Shown piece by piece: positions 44,208 to 51,752 of a stretch of DNA of 64,000 bases. A model generated the notes under the pieces. It was not told the origin of the DNA and made no database searches. It worked only from the letters and a program-made list of their open reading frames with translations. Both the position numbers and the translations under genes were made by a program. Source of the stretch: Flavobacterium cupriresistens (GTDB taxonomy: Bacteria > Bacteroidota > Bacteroidia > Flavobacteriales > Flavobacteriaceae); contig NZ_CP087134.1 in assembly GCF_020911925.1 (NCBI RefSeq), forward strand, positions 3,038,001 to 3,102,000, given 5' to 3'. The number at the start of each line of letters is the position of its first letter. The first letter of the stretch is position 1.

Positions 44208-44987
44208 TTATTCCAGTTTATTGCGTAATAACCAAAGGAATAAATAACGTTTTAGAATGGCAAACGAGTTTATGTAAGCAAGAATATAACCTTCCTTTCC
44301 ATCTAAAAAACCAAGTTTTGCGAAATATTGATTCATAAAATTAAAAAAAGGCTTTAAAAGAAAATGATACATATTGGGTTTGATGTTTTTCATATGTAAA
44401 AGTATTGCTTCCTCTTTGCTTTTTAAACTTAATCGCAAGTTGTATTCGTCGAAATCTTTATAAGTGTATGAATCGATTCTGTTTTTTAATATTTCAGATT
44501 TTCTAAAGAAAGCAATTATAGAAGGTTTATTCCTGTTATTAGATAAAGAGATTTCTACTTTTTTTCTAAAAAGGAAGACCCTTTTTCGGTATATAAATTC
44601 GCCATAATTTATTTTCTTTTTAAAAAAATGAAACGTCTGTTTGATGTAGTAAATTCTATTTGCTTGCGGATTAGAAATTTTGAGTAAAATTTCATTTTTA
44701 AGTTCAGTAGAAATATATTCTTTTAGATCTAATAGCAGTATCCAGTCGTTTTGTACTTGGTTAATTAATAGATTTTGTTGTTGGGTTTTATTTGTGATAG
44801 TTTGTTGTACAAGAGTTGCCCCACATTTTTCGACAAGTGGTAGGATAGCATTGTTACGTTTATTAGTGTTTATTAGAATGATTTCATGAGCAAATGAAAC
44901 GTTGTCTATAAGTTTTTTAATATCGTTTACTTCGTTAGTGCAAAAGGCAATAACACTGATTTTGGGAGTTGGTATACTGGATAACAT
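44208..44987 (-). CDS. WaaE/KdtX-like GT2 protein with lost catalytic residues
   Basis: The 259-residue protein aligns over its length with the WaaE-like enzymes at 38006 and 45763 (same start SVIAFCTNE, same end YFAKLGFLDGKEGYILAYINS). The catalytic DADE of those enzymes is DLKE here (LLLDLKEYIS), the first acidic site VDS is INT (IILINTNKRN), and the VHEKL/VHERL segment is absent. It is otherwise open and well conserved at the ends, so it is a probable pseudoenzyme with a scaffold or partner role, or a decaying gene. Confidence 0.72.
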   Translation of the reverse strand: MLSSIPTPKISVIAFCTNEVNDIKKLIDNVSFAHEIILINTNKRNNAILPLVEKCGATLVQQTITNKTQQQNLLINQVQNDWILLLDLKEYISTELKNEILLKISNPQANRIYYIKQTFHFFKKKINYGEFIYRKRVFLFRKKVEISLSNNRNKPSIIAFFRKSEILKNRIDSYTYKDFDEYNLRLSLKSKEEAILLHMKNIKPNMYHFLLKPFFNFMNQYFAKLGFLDGKEGYILAYINSFAILKRYLFLWLLRNKLE

Positions 44988-44999
44988 AGAATATTTTTG
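44969..44999 (+). promoter_or_regulatory. Candidate promoter of the deacetylase gene
   Basis: TTG (44969-44971), 20 bp, TATTTTTG (44992-44999) fits the consensus. It overlaps the 5' end of the divergent GT2-like gene and lies 46 bp before the ATG at 45046. Confidence 0.55.
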
Positions 45000-45045
45000 T
45001 ATGAAAATACGTATTTTTTAATAATTTTTAAAAATAAAATTAAAA

Positions 45046-45771
45046 ATGTCTAAACTTCCCATTTTAATGTATCATAACATCTGTCAGTGTGAAAATGAAA
45101 GCAATAAACTGACTATTTCAGCACGAAATTTAGAAGAGCAACTTCGATTTTTAAAAGACAATAACTACAGAACATTTCATTTTGGTGAATTGGAAAAGAT
45201 GCAGGTTATTCCCCGGAAAAGTATTGTTCTTACTTTTGACGACGTTACAGAGAATCAACTGATTTATGCAGTTCCGTTATTGGAGAAGTTCAATTTAAAG
45301 GCCAGTTTCTTTATTCCTTTTTCTTATATTGGTAAAATAGACTTATGGAATGAAAACTCAAAGTTCCCTGGAGAGAAAATAATGACTATGGATCAATTGA
45401 AATGTCTTAATAGTGATAAAATAGAATTAGGTTATCATTCGTTTGGACATAAAAAATACAGTTCATTATCTGCTTTGGAAATAGAAAATGATTTTTTAAA
45501 ATGTGAAGAAGTGATGACAAAGAACAATTTGAAAGTTTTCCCGGTCTTAGCGTATCCTTACGGTAATTATCCGAGGGAAAACAAGGAAAAAGCAGAATTT
45601 AAGAGCGTAATCGTTGAAAATAAAATGAAATTTGGTTTAAAAATTGGTAATCGCCCCAACTATTTTCCTTTTAAGGATCAATATGAGATAAAACGAATTA
45701 GTATTGAAGGGCACGATAGTTTAATGATCTTTAGATTAAAAATAAGATGGGGTAAATTAAGACTATTTTGA
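45046..45771 (+). CDS. Polysaccharide deacetylase-family protein
   Basis: The 241-residue protein has the NodB-type start PILMYHNI, motif 1 LTFDDVTEN (two metal/catalytic Asp; the usual Gly is Val), motif 2 GYHSFGHKKYS (H-S-x-x-H) and LAYPYGNYP. These metal-dependent enzymes remove acetyl groups from N-acetyl sugars. It takes the place that the Kdo-kinase-like gene has in cassette A. It overlaps the convergent GT2 gene by 9 bp. Confidence 0.85.
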   Translation: MSKLPILMYHNICQCENESNKLTISARNLEEQLRFLKDNNYRTFHFGELEKMQVIPRKSIVLTFDDVTENQLIYAVPLLEKFNLKASFFIPFSYIGKIDLWNENSKFPGEKIMTMDQLKCLNSDKIELGYHSFGHKKYSSLSALEIENDFLKCEEVMTKNNLKVFPVLAYPYGNYPRENKEKAEFKSVIVENKMKFGLKIGNRPNYFPFKDQYEIKRISIEGHDSLMIFRLKIRWGKLRLF

Positions 45772-46515
45772 GTCTTTTTCAATGAGCATCATTTTAGCAT
45801 ATCTGGAGAAAACCCCGTATGCATCTATTGCTGCAGCAGCAAGACCCGGAACGCCATCAAGATATACTCTTTTGATAATATAGGTGTGGAAAAAACGATA
45901 AAAGGGCTTGAAAATCAACAAAAACAAAGTTACTTTTTGTGCTTTAGAAATGCACATTTTTGCTTGAAACCAAGCATATTTATCTTTTTTACTTATAAAA
46001 TGTAAAAGCCCTCTGTAGGTATAGTGTATCATATGATTTCGTAATACACCAGGTTTTGACTTAAGAACTAATCTTTCGTGTACTTCATTTTTAAATAGTA
46101 GATCGTCATTTTTCATCAAACGAACAGTTTTATCTGTATAATGAAATAAAAATCGATTCATGAAAAAATGAGGAAACCAGATTTTATAAGTACTAAATTT
46201 ATTTGACTCGATGCTTTTTAATATTTCTCTTTTAAGTTTTTCAGATACTCTCTCATCAGCGTCTAAAAATAGAATCCAATCTCCCGTGGCATAGGGTATG
46301 GCATAATTTCTTTGATTACAATAATTATCGAATTCTCTGAAAATTAAATTGCTTCCTAAGCCCGAAGCAATTTCTGGAGTTCTGTCATTACTGTATGAAT
46401 CTAAAACAATGATTTCATCTGCAAAGGAAACCGATTTTATTGCTTCACTAATGTAAAACTCTTCATTGTGAGTAAGAATGATAACGGATAGTTTTTTTGT
46501 GTTTCTCAATTGCAT
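45763..46515 (-). CDS. GT2-family glycosyltransferase, WaaE/KdtX-like (cassette B)
   Basis: The 250-residue enzyme has SVIILTHNEEFYISEAI, VLDSYSNDRT, the catalytic WILFLDADERV and VHERLVLKS, so all the expected active-site residues are intact. It is the active counterpart in cassette B of the 38006 enzyme. The next gene upstream on this strand is the LtaS-like paralogue, 131 bp away. Confidence 0.88.
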   Translation of the reverse strand: MQLRNTKKLSVIILTHNEEFYISEAIKSVSFADEIIVLDSYSNDRTPEIASGLGSNLIFREFDNYCNQRNYAIPYATGDWILFLDADERVSEKLKREILKSIESNKFSTYKIWFPHFFMNRFLFHYTDKTVRLMKNDDLLFKNEVHERLVLKSKPGVLRNHMIHYTYRGLLHFISKKDKYAWFQAKMCISKAQKVTLFLLIFKPFYRFFHTYIIKRVYLDGVPGLAAAAIDAYGVFSRYAKMMLIEKDSK

Positions 46516-46646
46516 AATTTAATTATTCTAATAAGTAATGTGTAATATTGTGTTTTTCAGGAAGAAACGCTCTATCACAATTATTTGAAGTTTTTTTTTG
46601 AATATGTAGTACTAAATTTCAATGAAAGAAGTGAAATTTGATTGAT

Positions 46647-48512
46647 TTAAAGAGTCAATTTATTGTCAATGACCCTTTCGTTAAAAGATTGAATATATGC
46701 TTTCAGAAATTTTGTAGCTTTTTTGGTTCTGGTCTTGTCTGATTGCATCAAATTTGTTTTTAATAAAACATCTTTTTTCCAGTTGTATAAGCCAATTATT
46801 TGATTATTAGCGAAATTTATATAATAATCGCCTTGTATATAATGATAAGTTCCTTGAAGATAATTGATTACAAAGTCGTCTTTAGATCTGTAGCTTTTTC
46901 CAAAACTAATTAGATCAGTTTTTATATTTAAGTAATCGAGGATACTAGGCATGATATCAATTTGTTGAAAGTTCTTTTTAGTAACGCCAACTAATTCGGG
47001 GTTGGAAGGATCAAAAAATAGTATTGGAATTCGGTATATTCCAATATTTGTTTTGTCTGTCTTTTTATCTCCGCCGGAAGTATGATCCGATGAAAGAACA
47101 AACAAGGTGTTTTTATACCATTTTTCTTTTTTAACAGTGTTGAAAAATTTTCGTAAAGAGTAATCAGTATAAGCTATACTTTCTTGTATTTCAGTAGTTC
47201 CTTTTGGAAATTTTCCTTGATATTTTTTTGGAATTGTATACGGGAAATGAGAAGAAATTGTAAATAAAGAACTAAAAAATGGCTTTTTAAAAGTGTTCAA
47301 TTTATGAGCGTAAAATTGTAAAAATTCTTCGTCAAAAATCCCCCACTTTCCATCAAAGGCATCATGTCCTGTATATTGGTCTTTTCCATAATATTGATCA
47401 AAACCGGATATTAGTGCATACTGATTAAAGTTTTGACTACCATTAAAAGCACCATGAAAAAAAGAGGTATTGTATCCTTCTTTTTTAAGAATTTGCGGAA
47501 GACTATTTGTTTTATTTAATGAATAACTGGATAATATGAATGCATTATTCATTAGACTTGGTAAACTCGAAATTATGGAGGGAACCGCATCTATAGAAAC
47601 TCTCCCGTTTGCAAAACCATTTTTGAAATAATAAGATTTTGTGATGAGTGAGTCTAAAAAAGGAGTTTGTCCTCGTCCGATATTTTCATTCCCAAAACTT
47701 TCCAAAATTAAAATTACTACATTTTTCTTTATAGTAGGTTGGTTAGGCTTTAGTGAAATTATCGGGTTGTAAATTGAAATTAATTCTTTTTCACTGAAGT
47801 AATTAACTTTGTCAATATCCTCTTTTTTAAAGAGAGTTGTAAGAATGGAGAAAGGGGTATTTAAGACTAAGCCTGTATTGTTAAGTGTGCTGTATCTAAT
47901 TGCATCTACGACCTTAATTGGTTTTTTTTGGAATCCTCCGCGTCCTATAATTACAATTACAAGTAGTGAAATAATAAAACAGGCATATTCTTTAAAACGG
48001 TCTTTCTTTGTTGAATGTTCTGGATTTGTATTGTTTTTAAAATTCGATAGTAAGAACCAGAATAAAATACTAATAATAAGAAAAAAGAGCGTAACGTACC
48101 AAAACTGTTTTAAAAAAGAAGGGATTAGTCCTAATGTTTCATTTTCCATTCCTTTTGCAGTGATCATGGCAAGAGTGCTTCTTTTTCCTGTAAATCTGTA
48201 ATAGATAATATCAATAAAATTGGTAGCGATAAAAAGAAGGTTTACAAGATAAAACGAGACCTTTAAAATATGCTGATAAGCCGTATTATATTTTAAGTTA
48301 CCGGGAAGTAAATGACCAACTATAAAAATACTGTTTATGTATACGATAGCCGACATATCAAAAGACAGTCCTCCCAAAAAAGTTTGAAAAGTAAATTCGG
48401 TAAACAATTCAATATTAAATAAGTAAAAAAGAACTCTGGTGAATTGATAGAGTAATAAAACGATAAGAACTCTTTTTAAAAGCAAAGAAATGCTTTGTTT
48501 GTAACGGCTCAT
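46647..48512 (-). CDS. LtaS-like/sulfatase-fold membrane transferase (cassette B)
   Basis: The 621-residue protein is highly similar from end to end to the 39965 product: same TM region, ILILESFGNENIGRGQTPF, RVSIDAVPSI, FFHGAFNGSQNF, SSDHTSGGDK and SFNERV at the C-terminus. One deletion shortens TSSGGD to TSGGD. Metal-site residues are retained, so both copies are probably active. It is the strongest evidence that the two halves of the locus arose by duplication. Confidence 0.85.
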   Translation of the reverse strand: MSRYKQSISLLLKRVLIVLLLYQFTRVLFYLFNIELFTEFTFQTFLGGLSFDMSAIVYINSIFIVGHLLPGNLKYNTAYQHILKVSFYLVNLLFIATNFIDIIYYRFTGKRSTLAMITAKGMENETLGLIPSFLKQFWYVTLFFLIISILFWFLLSNFKNNTNPEHSTKKDRFKEYACFIISLLVIVIIGRGGFQKKPIKVVDAIRYSTLNNTGLVLNTPFSILTTLFKKEDIDKVNYFSEKELISIYNPIISLKPNQPTIKKNVVILILESFGNENIGRGQTPFLDSLITKSYYFKNGFANGRVSIDAVPSIISSLPSLMNNAFILSSYSLNKTNSLPQILKKEGYNTSFFHGAFNGSQNFNQYALISGFDQYYGKDQYTGHDAFDGKWGIFDEEFLQFYAHKLNTFKKPFFSSLFTISSHFPYTIPKKYQGKFPKGTTEIQESIAYTDYSLRKFFNTVKKEKWYKNTLFVLSSDHTSGGDKKTDKTNIGIYRIPILFFDPSNPELVGVTKKNFQQIDIMPSILDYLNIKTDLISFGKSYRSKDDFVINYLQGTYHYIQGDYYINFANNQIIGLYNWKKDVLLKTNLMQSDKTRTKKATKFLKAYIQSFNERVIDNKLTL

Positions 48513-48894
48513 TTATTTGTAGGTTTTTGTATTAGAAGCAGCTTCAAAATTAACCTGACAAAGTGGTAATCCTCTTAAAAATTGATATGCTTTGATGTTT
48601 AGTTTATATTCGTAAAACAGATTATTTGGGAAGGCTTTTAAGTCTGTAGAGAATTTACGAAAACAAAAAAATGATTTGTAAATCAAAGTATAAAATGATG
48701 CTTTTCCTGGTTTTTTAGTACAACTTTCTTATATCTAAAAATTAAAACAATGGTCTGTAAACGTTTTTTTACTGTTATAATATGATAAAAGTCAGATTTT
48801 GTGTTTTTACTTCTTGTTAGTTTTGTACCCTAATTCGGACAATATAAAGTAAGAATTGTCAGTACCAATCCAAAACAAATTAATCTACTAAGAT
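48513..48894. other. Intergenic region with candidate promoter of the PAS gene
   Basis: No gene is seen. TTG (48799-48801), 16 bp, TAGTTTTG (48818-48825) is a plausible promoter for the PAS-domain gene at 48895, with a leader of about 60 nt. The rest is AT-rich without recognisable structure. Confidence 0.45.
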
Positions 48895-49521
48895 ATGAAT
48901 AGCGAAAATCAGCTCCAAAACCGAACCATAATAGATAAAGAAGTCTCGTGGGACAAAACTCAGGTGATTATGAGTAAAACCAATGCATTTGGTATCATCG
49001 AATATGCAAATGAAACTTTTATAGACGTTTGCGGATATGAAGATTACGAGCTTATGGGGCAGCCACATAATATCGTCAGGCATCCCGATATGCCCAAAGT
49101 AATTTTTAAAGTTTTGTGGGAAAATCTTAAAGTAGGTAAAAACTTTCATGCCGTTGTAAAAAATCTGGCCAAGTCAGGAAGATATTACTGGGTTATTACT
49201 GATTTTGAAATTGCGAAAGATGAAAATGGCGTTATTGTAAATTATTTTGGAAGAAGACAAGCCATTCCTCAAGAAGTCATTGCCCTGCATATTGAACCCT
49301 TGTACAAAAAATTACTGCAAATAGAAAACGCGAGCGGAGTGGAGTTCAGCGAAAAATACCTGATCGGATTTTTAGAAGAGAAAAAGAGATCTTATGTAGA
49401 ATATATCAAGGAACTGATTTTAGACCACGAAAGAGCACAATCTAAGTCTTTCCACCAGGAGCAAAAGGAAGAGGAGGAAGAGGACGAAAGAGGTTTTTTT
49501 AGTCGTTTATTTGGTAGATAA
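48895..49521 (+). CDS. Single PAS-domain protein
   Basis: The 208-residue cytoplasmic protein has one PAS domain (about 25-125): GIIEYANETFIDVCGYEDYEL, then NIVRHPDMPKVIFKVLWENL and SGRYYWVITDFE, the form found in Aer-like redox/flavin-binding PAS domains. The C-terminus is helical with an extremely acidic run (EEEEEDER) and ends RGFFSRLFGR. No output domain is attached, so it must signal through a partner or only bind a ligand. A terminator follows. Confidence 0.85.
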   Translation: MNSENQLQNRTIIDKEVSWDKTQVIMSKTNAFGIIEYANETFIDVCGYEDYELMGQPHNIVRHPDMPKVIFKVLWENLKVGKNFHAVVKNLAKSGRYYWVITDFEIAKDENGVIVNYFGRRQAIPQEVIALHIEPLYKKLLQIENASGVEFSEKYLIGFLEEKKRSYVEYIKELILDHERAQSKSFHQEQKEEEEEDERGFFSRLFGR

Positions 49522-49550
49522 CCCCATTTTTTTAGGTTTTAATGTTGGAT

Positions 49551-49587
49551 GAGTTCGCTTTGAGTAATCAAGGCGGACTCTTTTTTT
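49551..49587 (+). terminator. Terminator after the PAS gene
   Basis: GAGTTCGCTTTGA and TCAAGGCGGACTC pair (two G-U wobbles) around GTAA, followed by seven T residues. Confidence 0.8.
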
Positions 49588-49632
49588 GTAAAATGAAATA
49601 ATTCTTTTTTCAGGTTTGTAAATTTTCCTTTC

Positions 49633-49640
49633 TATCTTTG
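49633..49640 (+). promoter_or_regulatory. Candidate -7 box of ruvX
   Basis: TATCTTTG lies 15 bp before the chosen ATG at 49656. A TTG at 49616-49618 is closer (14 bp) than the usual spacing. Confidence 0.4.
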
Positions 49641-49655
49641 ATAAAAATTACTAAA

Positions 49656-50072
49656 ATGCCAAGAATCCTCTCTATAGATTACGGACAAAAACGCACCGGA
49701 ATTGCCGTTACAGACGAAATGCAGATTATCGCCTCGGGTTTGACAACGATTCCGACGAATACTTTAATAGATTTTCTGAAAGATTATTTCGCTAAAGAAA
49801 AAGTAGAAGCGGTCTTGATCGGGGAGCCTAAACAAATGAACGGGCTTCCGTCTGAAAGTGCTTCGATAATTAAAGGATTTGTAACGCATTTTTCAAATAT
49901 CTTTCCGGATATGAAAGTAGTGCGTGTAGACGAGCGTTTTACTTCAAAAATGGCATTCCAGACGATGATAGATAGCGGATTAAGCAAAAAGCAACGCCAG
50001 AATAAAGGGTTGATTGATGAAATTTCGGCTACCATAATGCTTCAGGATTATCTTTCTTCAAAACGATTTTAG
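49656..50072 (+). CDS. ruvX: RuvX/YqgF putative Holliday junction resolvase / pre-16S nuclease
   Basis: I chose the ATG at 49656 (138 aa, MPRILSIDYGQKRTGIA); the frame is open 18 bp further. The RNase H-like fold shows the catalytic Asp in SIDYGQKRTGIAVTD, a Glu in LIGEPKQMNG, and the ERFTS segment near residue 90. YqgF proteins process the 16S rRNA 5' end in E. coli and are essential in several species. Confidence 0.92.
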   Translation: MPRILSIDYGQKRTGIAVTDEMQIIASGLTTIPTNTLIDFLKDYFAKEKVEAVLIGEPKQMNGLPSESASIIKGFVTHFSNIFPDMKVVRVDERFTSKMAFQTMIDSGLSKKQRQNKGLIDEISATIMLQDYLSSKRF

Positions 50073-50165
50073 CATTTTCTTTTTTGGAATCTTCAAGGAT
50101 TTTAGAGTTTTAAATTTCCTAACTTTTATCCTATGAAATTAGTTTTTTTTTGCAATTATAAAAAG

Positions 50166-50173
50166 TACCTTTG
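50166..50173 (+). promoter_or_regulatory. Candidate -7 box of mqo
   Basis: TACCTTTG lies 20 bp before the ATG at 50194, with a TTG 13 bp upstream (50150-50152), shorter than the standard spacing. Confidence 0.4.
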
Positions 50174-50193
50174 CGTTTTAAAATAAATTTGTT

Positions 50194-51690
50194 ATGCCTG
50201 ACGAAACAATACGTTCAAATAGTGAAGTAGTTCTCATTGGAGCTGGAATTATGAGTGCCACTCTTGGAGTAATTTTGAAAGAGTTACAACCGGATATTAA
50301 AATTGAAATATACGAAAGATTAGATGTTGCTGCAGCCGAAAGCTCTGATGCTTGGAATAATGCAGGAACCGGTCACTCGGCCTTTTGTGAATTAAACTAC
50401 ACTCCGGAAAAGGCAGACGGAAGTATTGATCCTAAAAAAGCAATAAGTATAGCGGAATCTTTCGAGGTTTCCCGCCAGTTTTGGGCCTACTTAGTGCAAC
50501 AAAATAAAGTTCCCTCTCCTGACAATTTTATAAAAAGCGTTCCGCATATGAGTTTTGTATGGGGAGATAAAAACGTTGAATATCTTAAAACACGTTTTGA
50601 AGCTTTACAAAGCAATCCAATTTTTGCTCAAATGACTTTTAGTACCGAATTTGAACAATTGAAACAATGGATGCCTCTTGTAATGGAAGGCAGAGAAAAT
50701 AATGAAAAATTAGCAGCCACCTTTATGCCGATTGGTACCGATGTAAACTTCGGTGCATTGACCAGAAGCATGTTTAATTATCTGGAAAAACTGGATGGTG
50801 TGTCGCTGCATTTCAATCACGAGGTTCAAAAAATGAGACAACGTGAAGATAAATCCTGGAGAATTAAAATTACCGATTTAGCTACAGGACAAAAAAGAAA
50901 ATCTTATACCAAGTTTGTTTTTATCGGAGCTGGTGGAGGTTCATTACCTTTATTAGAAAAAGCCAATGTTCCGGAAGGAAATGGGTACGGCGGTTTCCCG
51001 GTAAGCGGGCAATGGTTAAAATGTACCAATCCTGAAGTGATTGCAAAACATCAGGCAAAAGTGTACGGAAAAGCAAGTGTTGGAGCACCTCCAATGTCCG
51101 TTCCACATATTGATACCCGTGTCATTGATGGTGAAAAAGCGCTTCTTTTTGGGCCCTTCGCCGGATTCTCTACGCGATTCTTAAAAAACGGATCGTATCT
51201 GGACTTGCCTTTGTCTATAAAAGCAAACAACGTAATCCCGATGTTATCAGCGGGATTTCATAATATTCCATTAACCAAATATTTGATCGAACAAGTGCGT
51301 CAGTCTCCAAAAGACCGAATGAAAGCACTTCGCGAATATTTACCAACAGCACGTTCTAAGGACTGGACATTAGAAAGAGCCGGACAACGTGTTCAGGTGA
51401 TTAAAAAAGACGAAAACGGTGGTGGAGTTTTAGAATTTGGAACAGAAGTAATTAATACACACGACGGAACTTTAGCGGTTTTATTAGGCGCTTCTCCGGG
51501 AGCTTCTACAGCTGTTTCTATCATGGTGGACTTAATTAGCAGATGTTTTGCAGATCAAAGTAAATCACCTGAATGGGAAGAGAAAATGAAAATCATGATT
51601 CCTTCTTACGGTAAAAACCTGAATGAGACACCGGAGCTTTTAGAAGAAATGAGAAAATATACTTCTGAAGTTTTAAAATTGAAAAACTAG
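50194..51690 (+). CDS. mqo: Malate:quinone oxidoreductase
   Basis: Mqo oxidises malate to oxaloacetate at the inner membrane and passes electrons to quinone, so it links the TCA cycle to respiration. The 498-residue FAD protein has the dinucleotide motif VLIGAGIMSATLG (about 13-25), the family signature SSDAWNNAGTGHSAFCELNYT (shown in part: NNAGTGHSAFCE), and LLGASPGASTAVSIM near the C-terminus. Full length. It is monocistronic, followed by a hairpin shared with the convergent FUSC gene. Confidence 0.95.
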   Translation: MPDETIRSNSEVVLIGAGIMSATLGVILKELQPDIKIEIYERLDVAAAESSDAWNNAGTGHSAFCELNYTPEKADGSIDPKKAISIAESFEVSRQFWAYLVQQNKVPSPDNFIKSVPHMSFVWGDKNVEYLKTRFEALQSNPIFAQMTFSTEFEQLKQWMPLVMEGRENNEKLAATFMPIGTDVNFGALTRSMFNYLEKLDGVSLHFNHEVQKMRQREDKSWRIKITDLATGQKRKSYTKFVFIGAGGGSLPLLEKANVPEGNGYGGFPVSGQWLKCTNPEVIAKHQAKVYGKASVGAPPMSVPHIDTRVIDGEKALLFGPFAGFSTRFLKNGSYLDLPLSIKANNVIPMLSAGFHNIPLTKYLIEQVRQSPKDRMKALREYLPTARSKDWTLERAGQRVQVIKKDENGGGVLEFGTEVINTHDGTLAVLLGASPGASTAVSIMVDLISRCFADQSKSPEWEEKMKIMIPSYGKNLNETPELLEEMRKYTSEVLKLKN

Positions 51691-51713
51691 AATCAACTAC
51701 TTACTATTATAAA

Positions 51714-51752
51714 CAACAAATCCAGATGAATTAATCTGGATTTGTTGCTTTT
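51714..51752. terminator. Hairpin between mqo and the FUSC gene, partly coding
   Basis: CAACAAATCCAGAT (51714-51727) and ATCTGGATTTGTTG (51734-51747) form a perfect 14-bp stem with a 6-bp loop and a short T-run. The right arm is the last codons of the FUSC gene, whose stop codon (51731-51733) lies in the loop. Confidence 0.7.

Noticed and set aside
47809..48201. 130-codon plus-strand frame
   Set aside because: It is antisense to the TM region of the second LtaS-like gene; hydrophobic genes often give long antisense frames.
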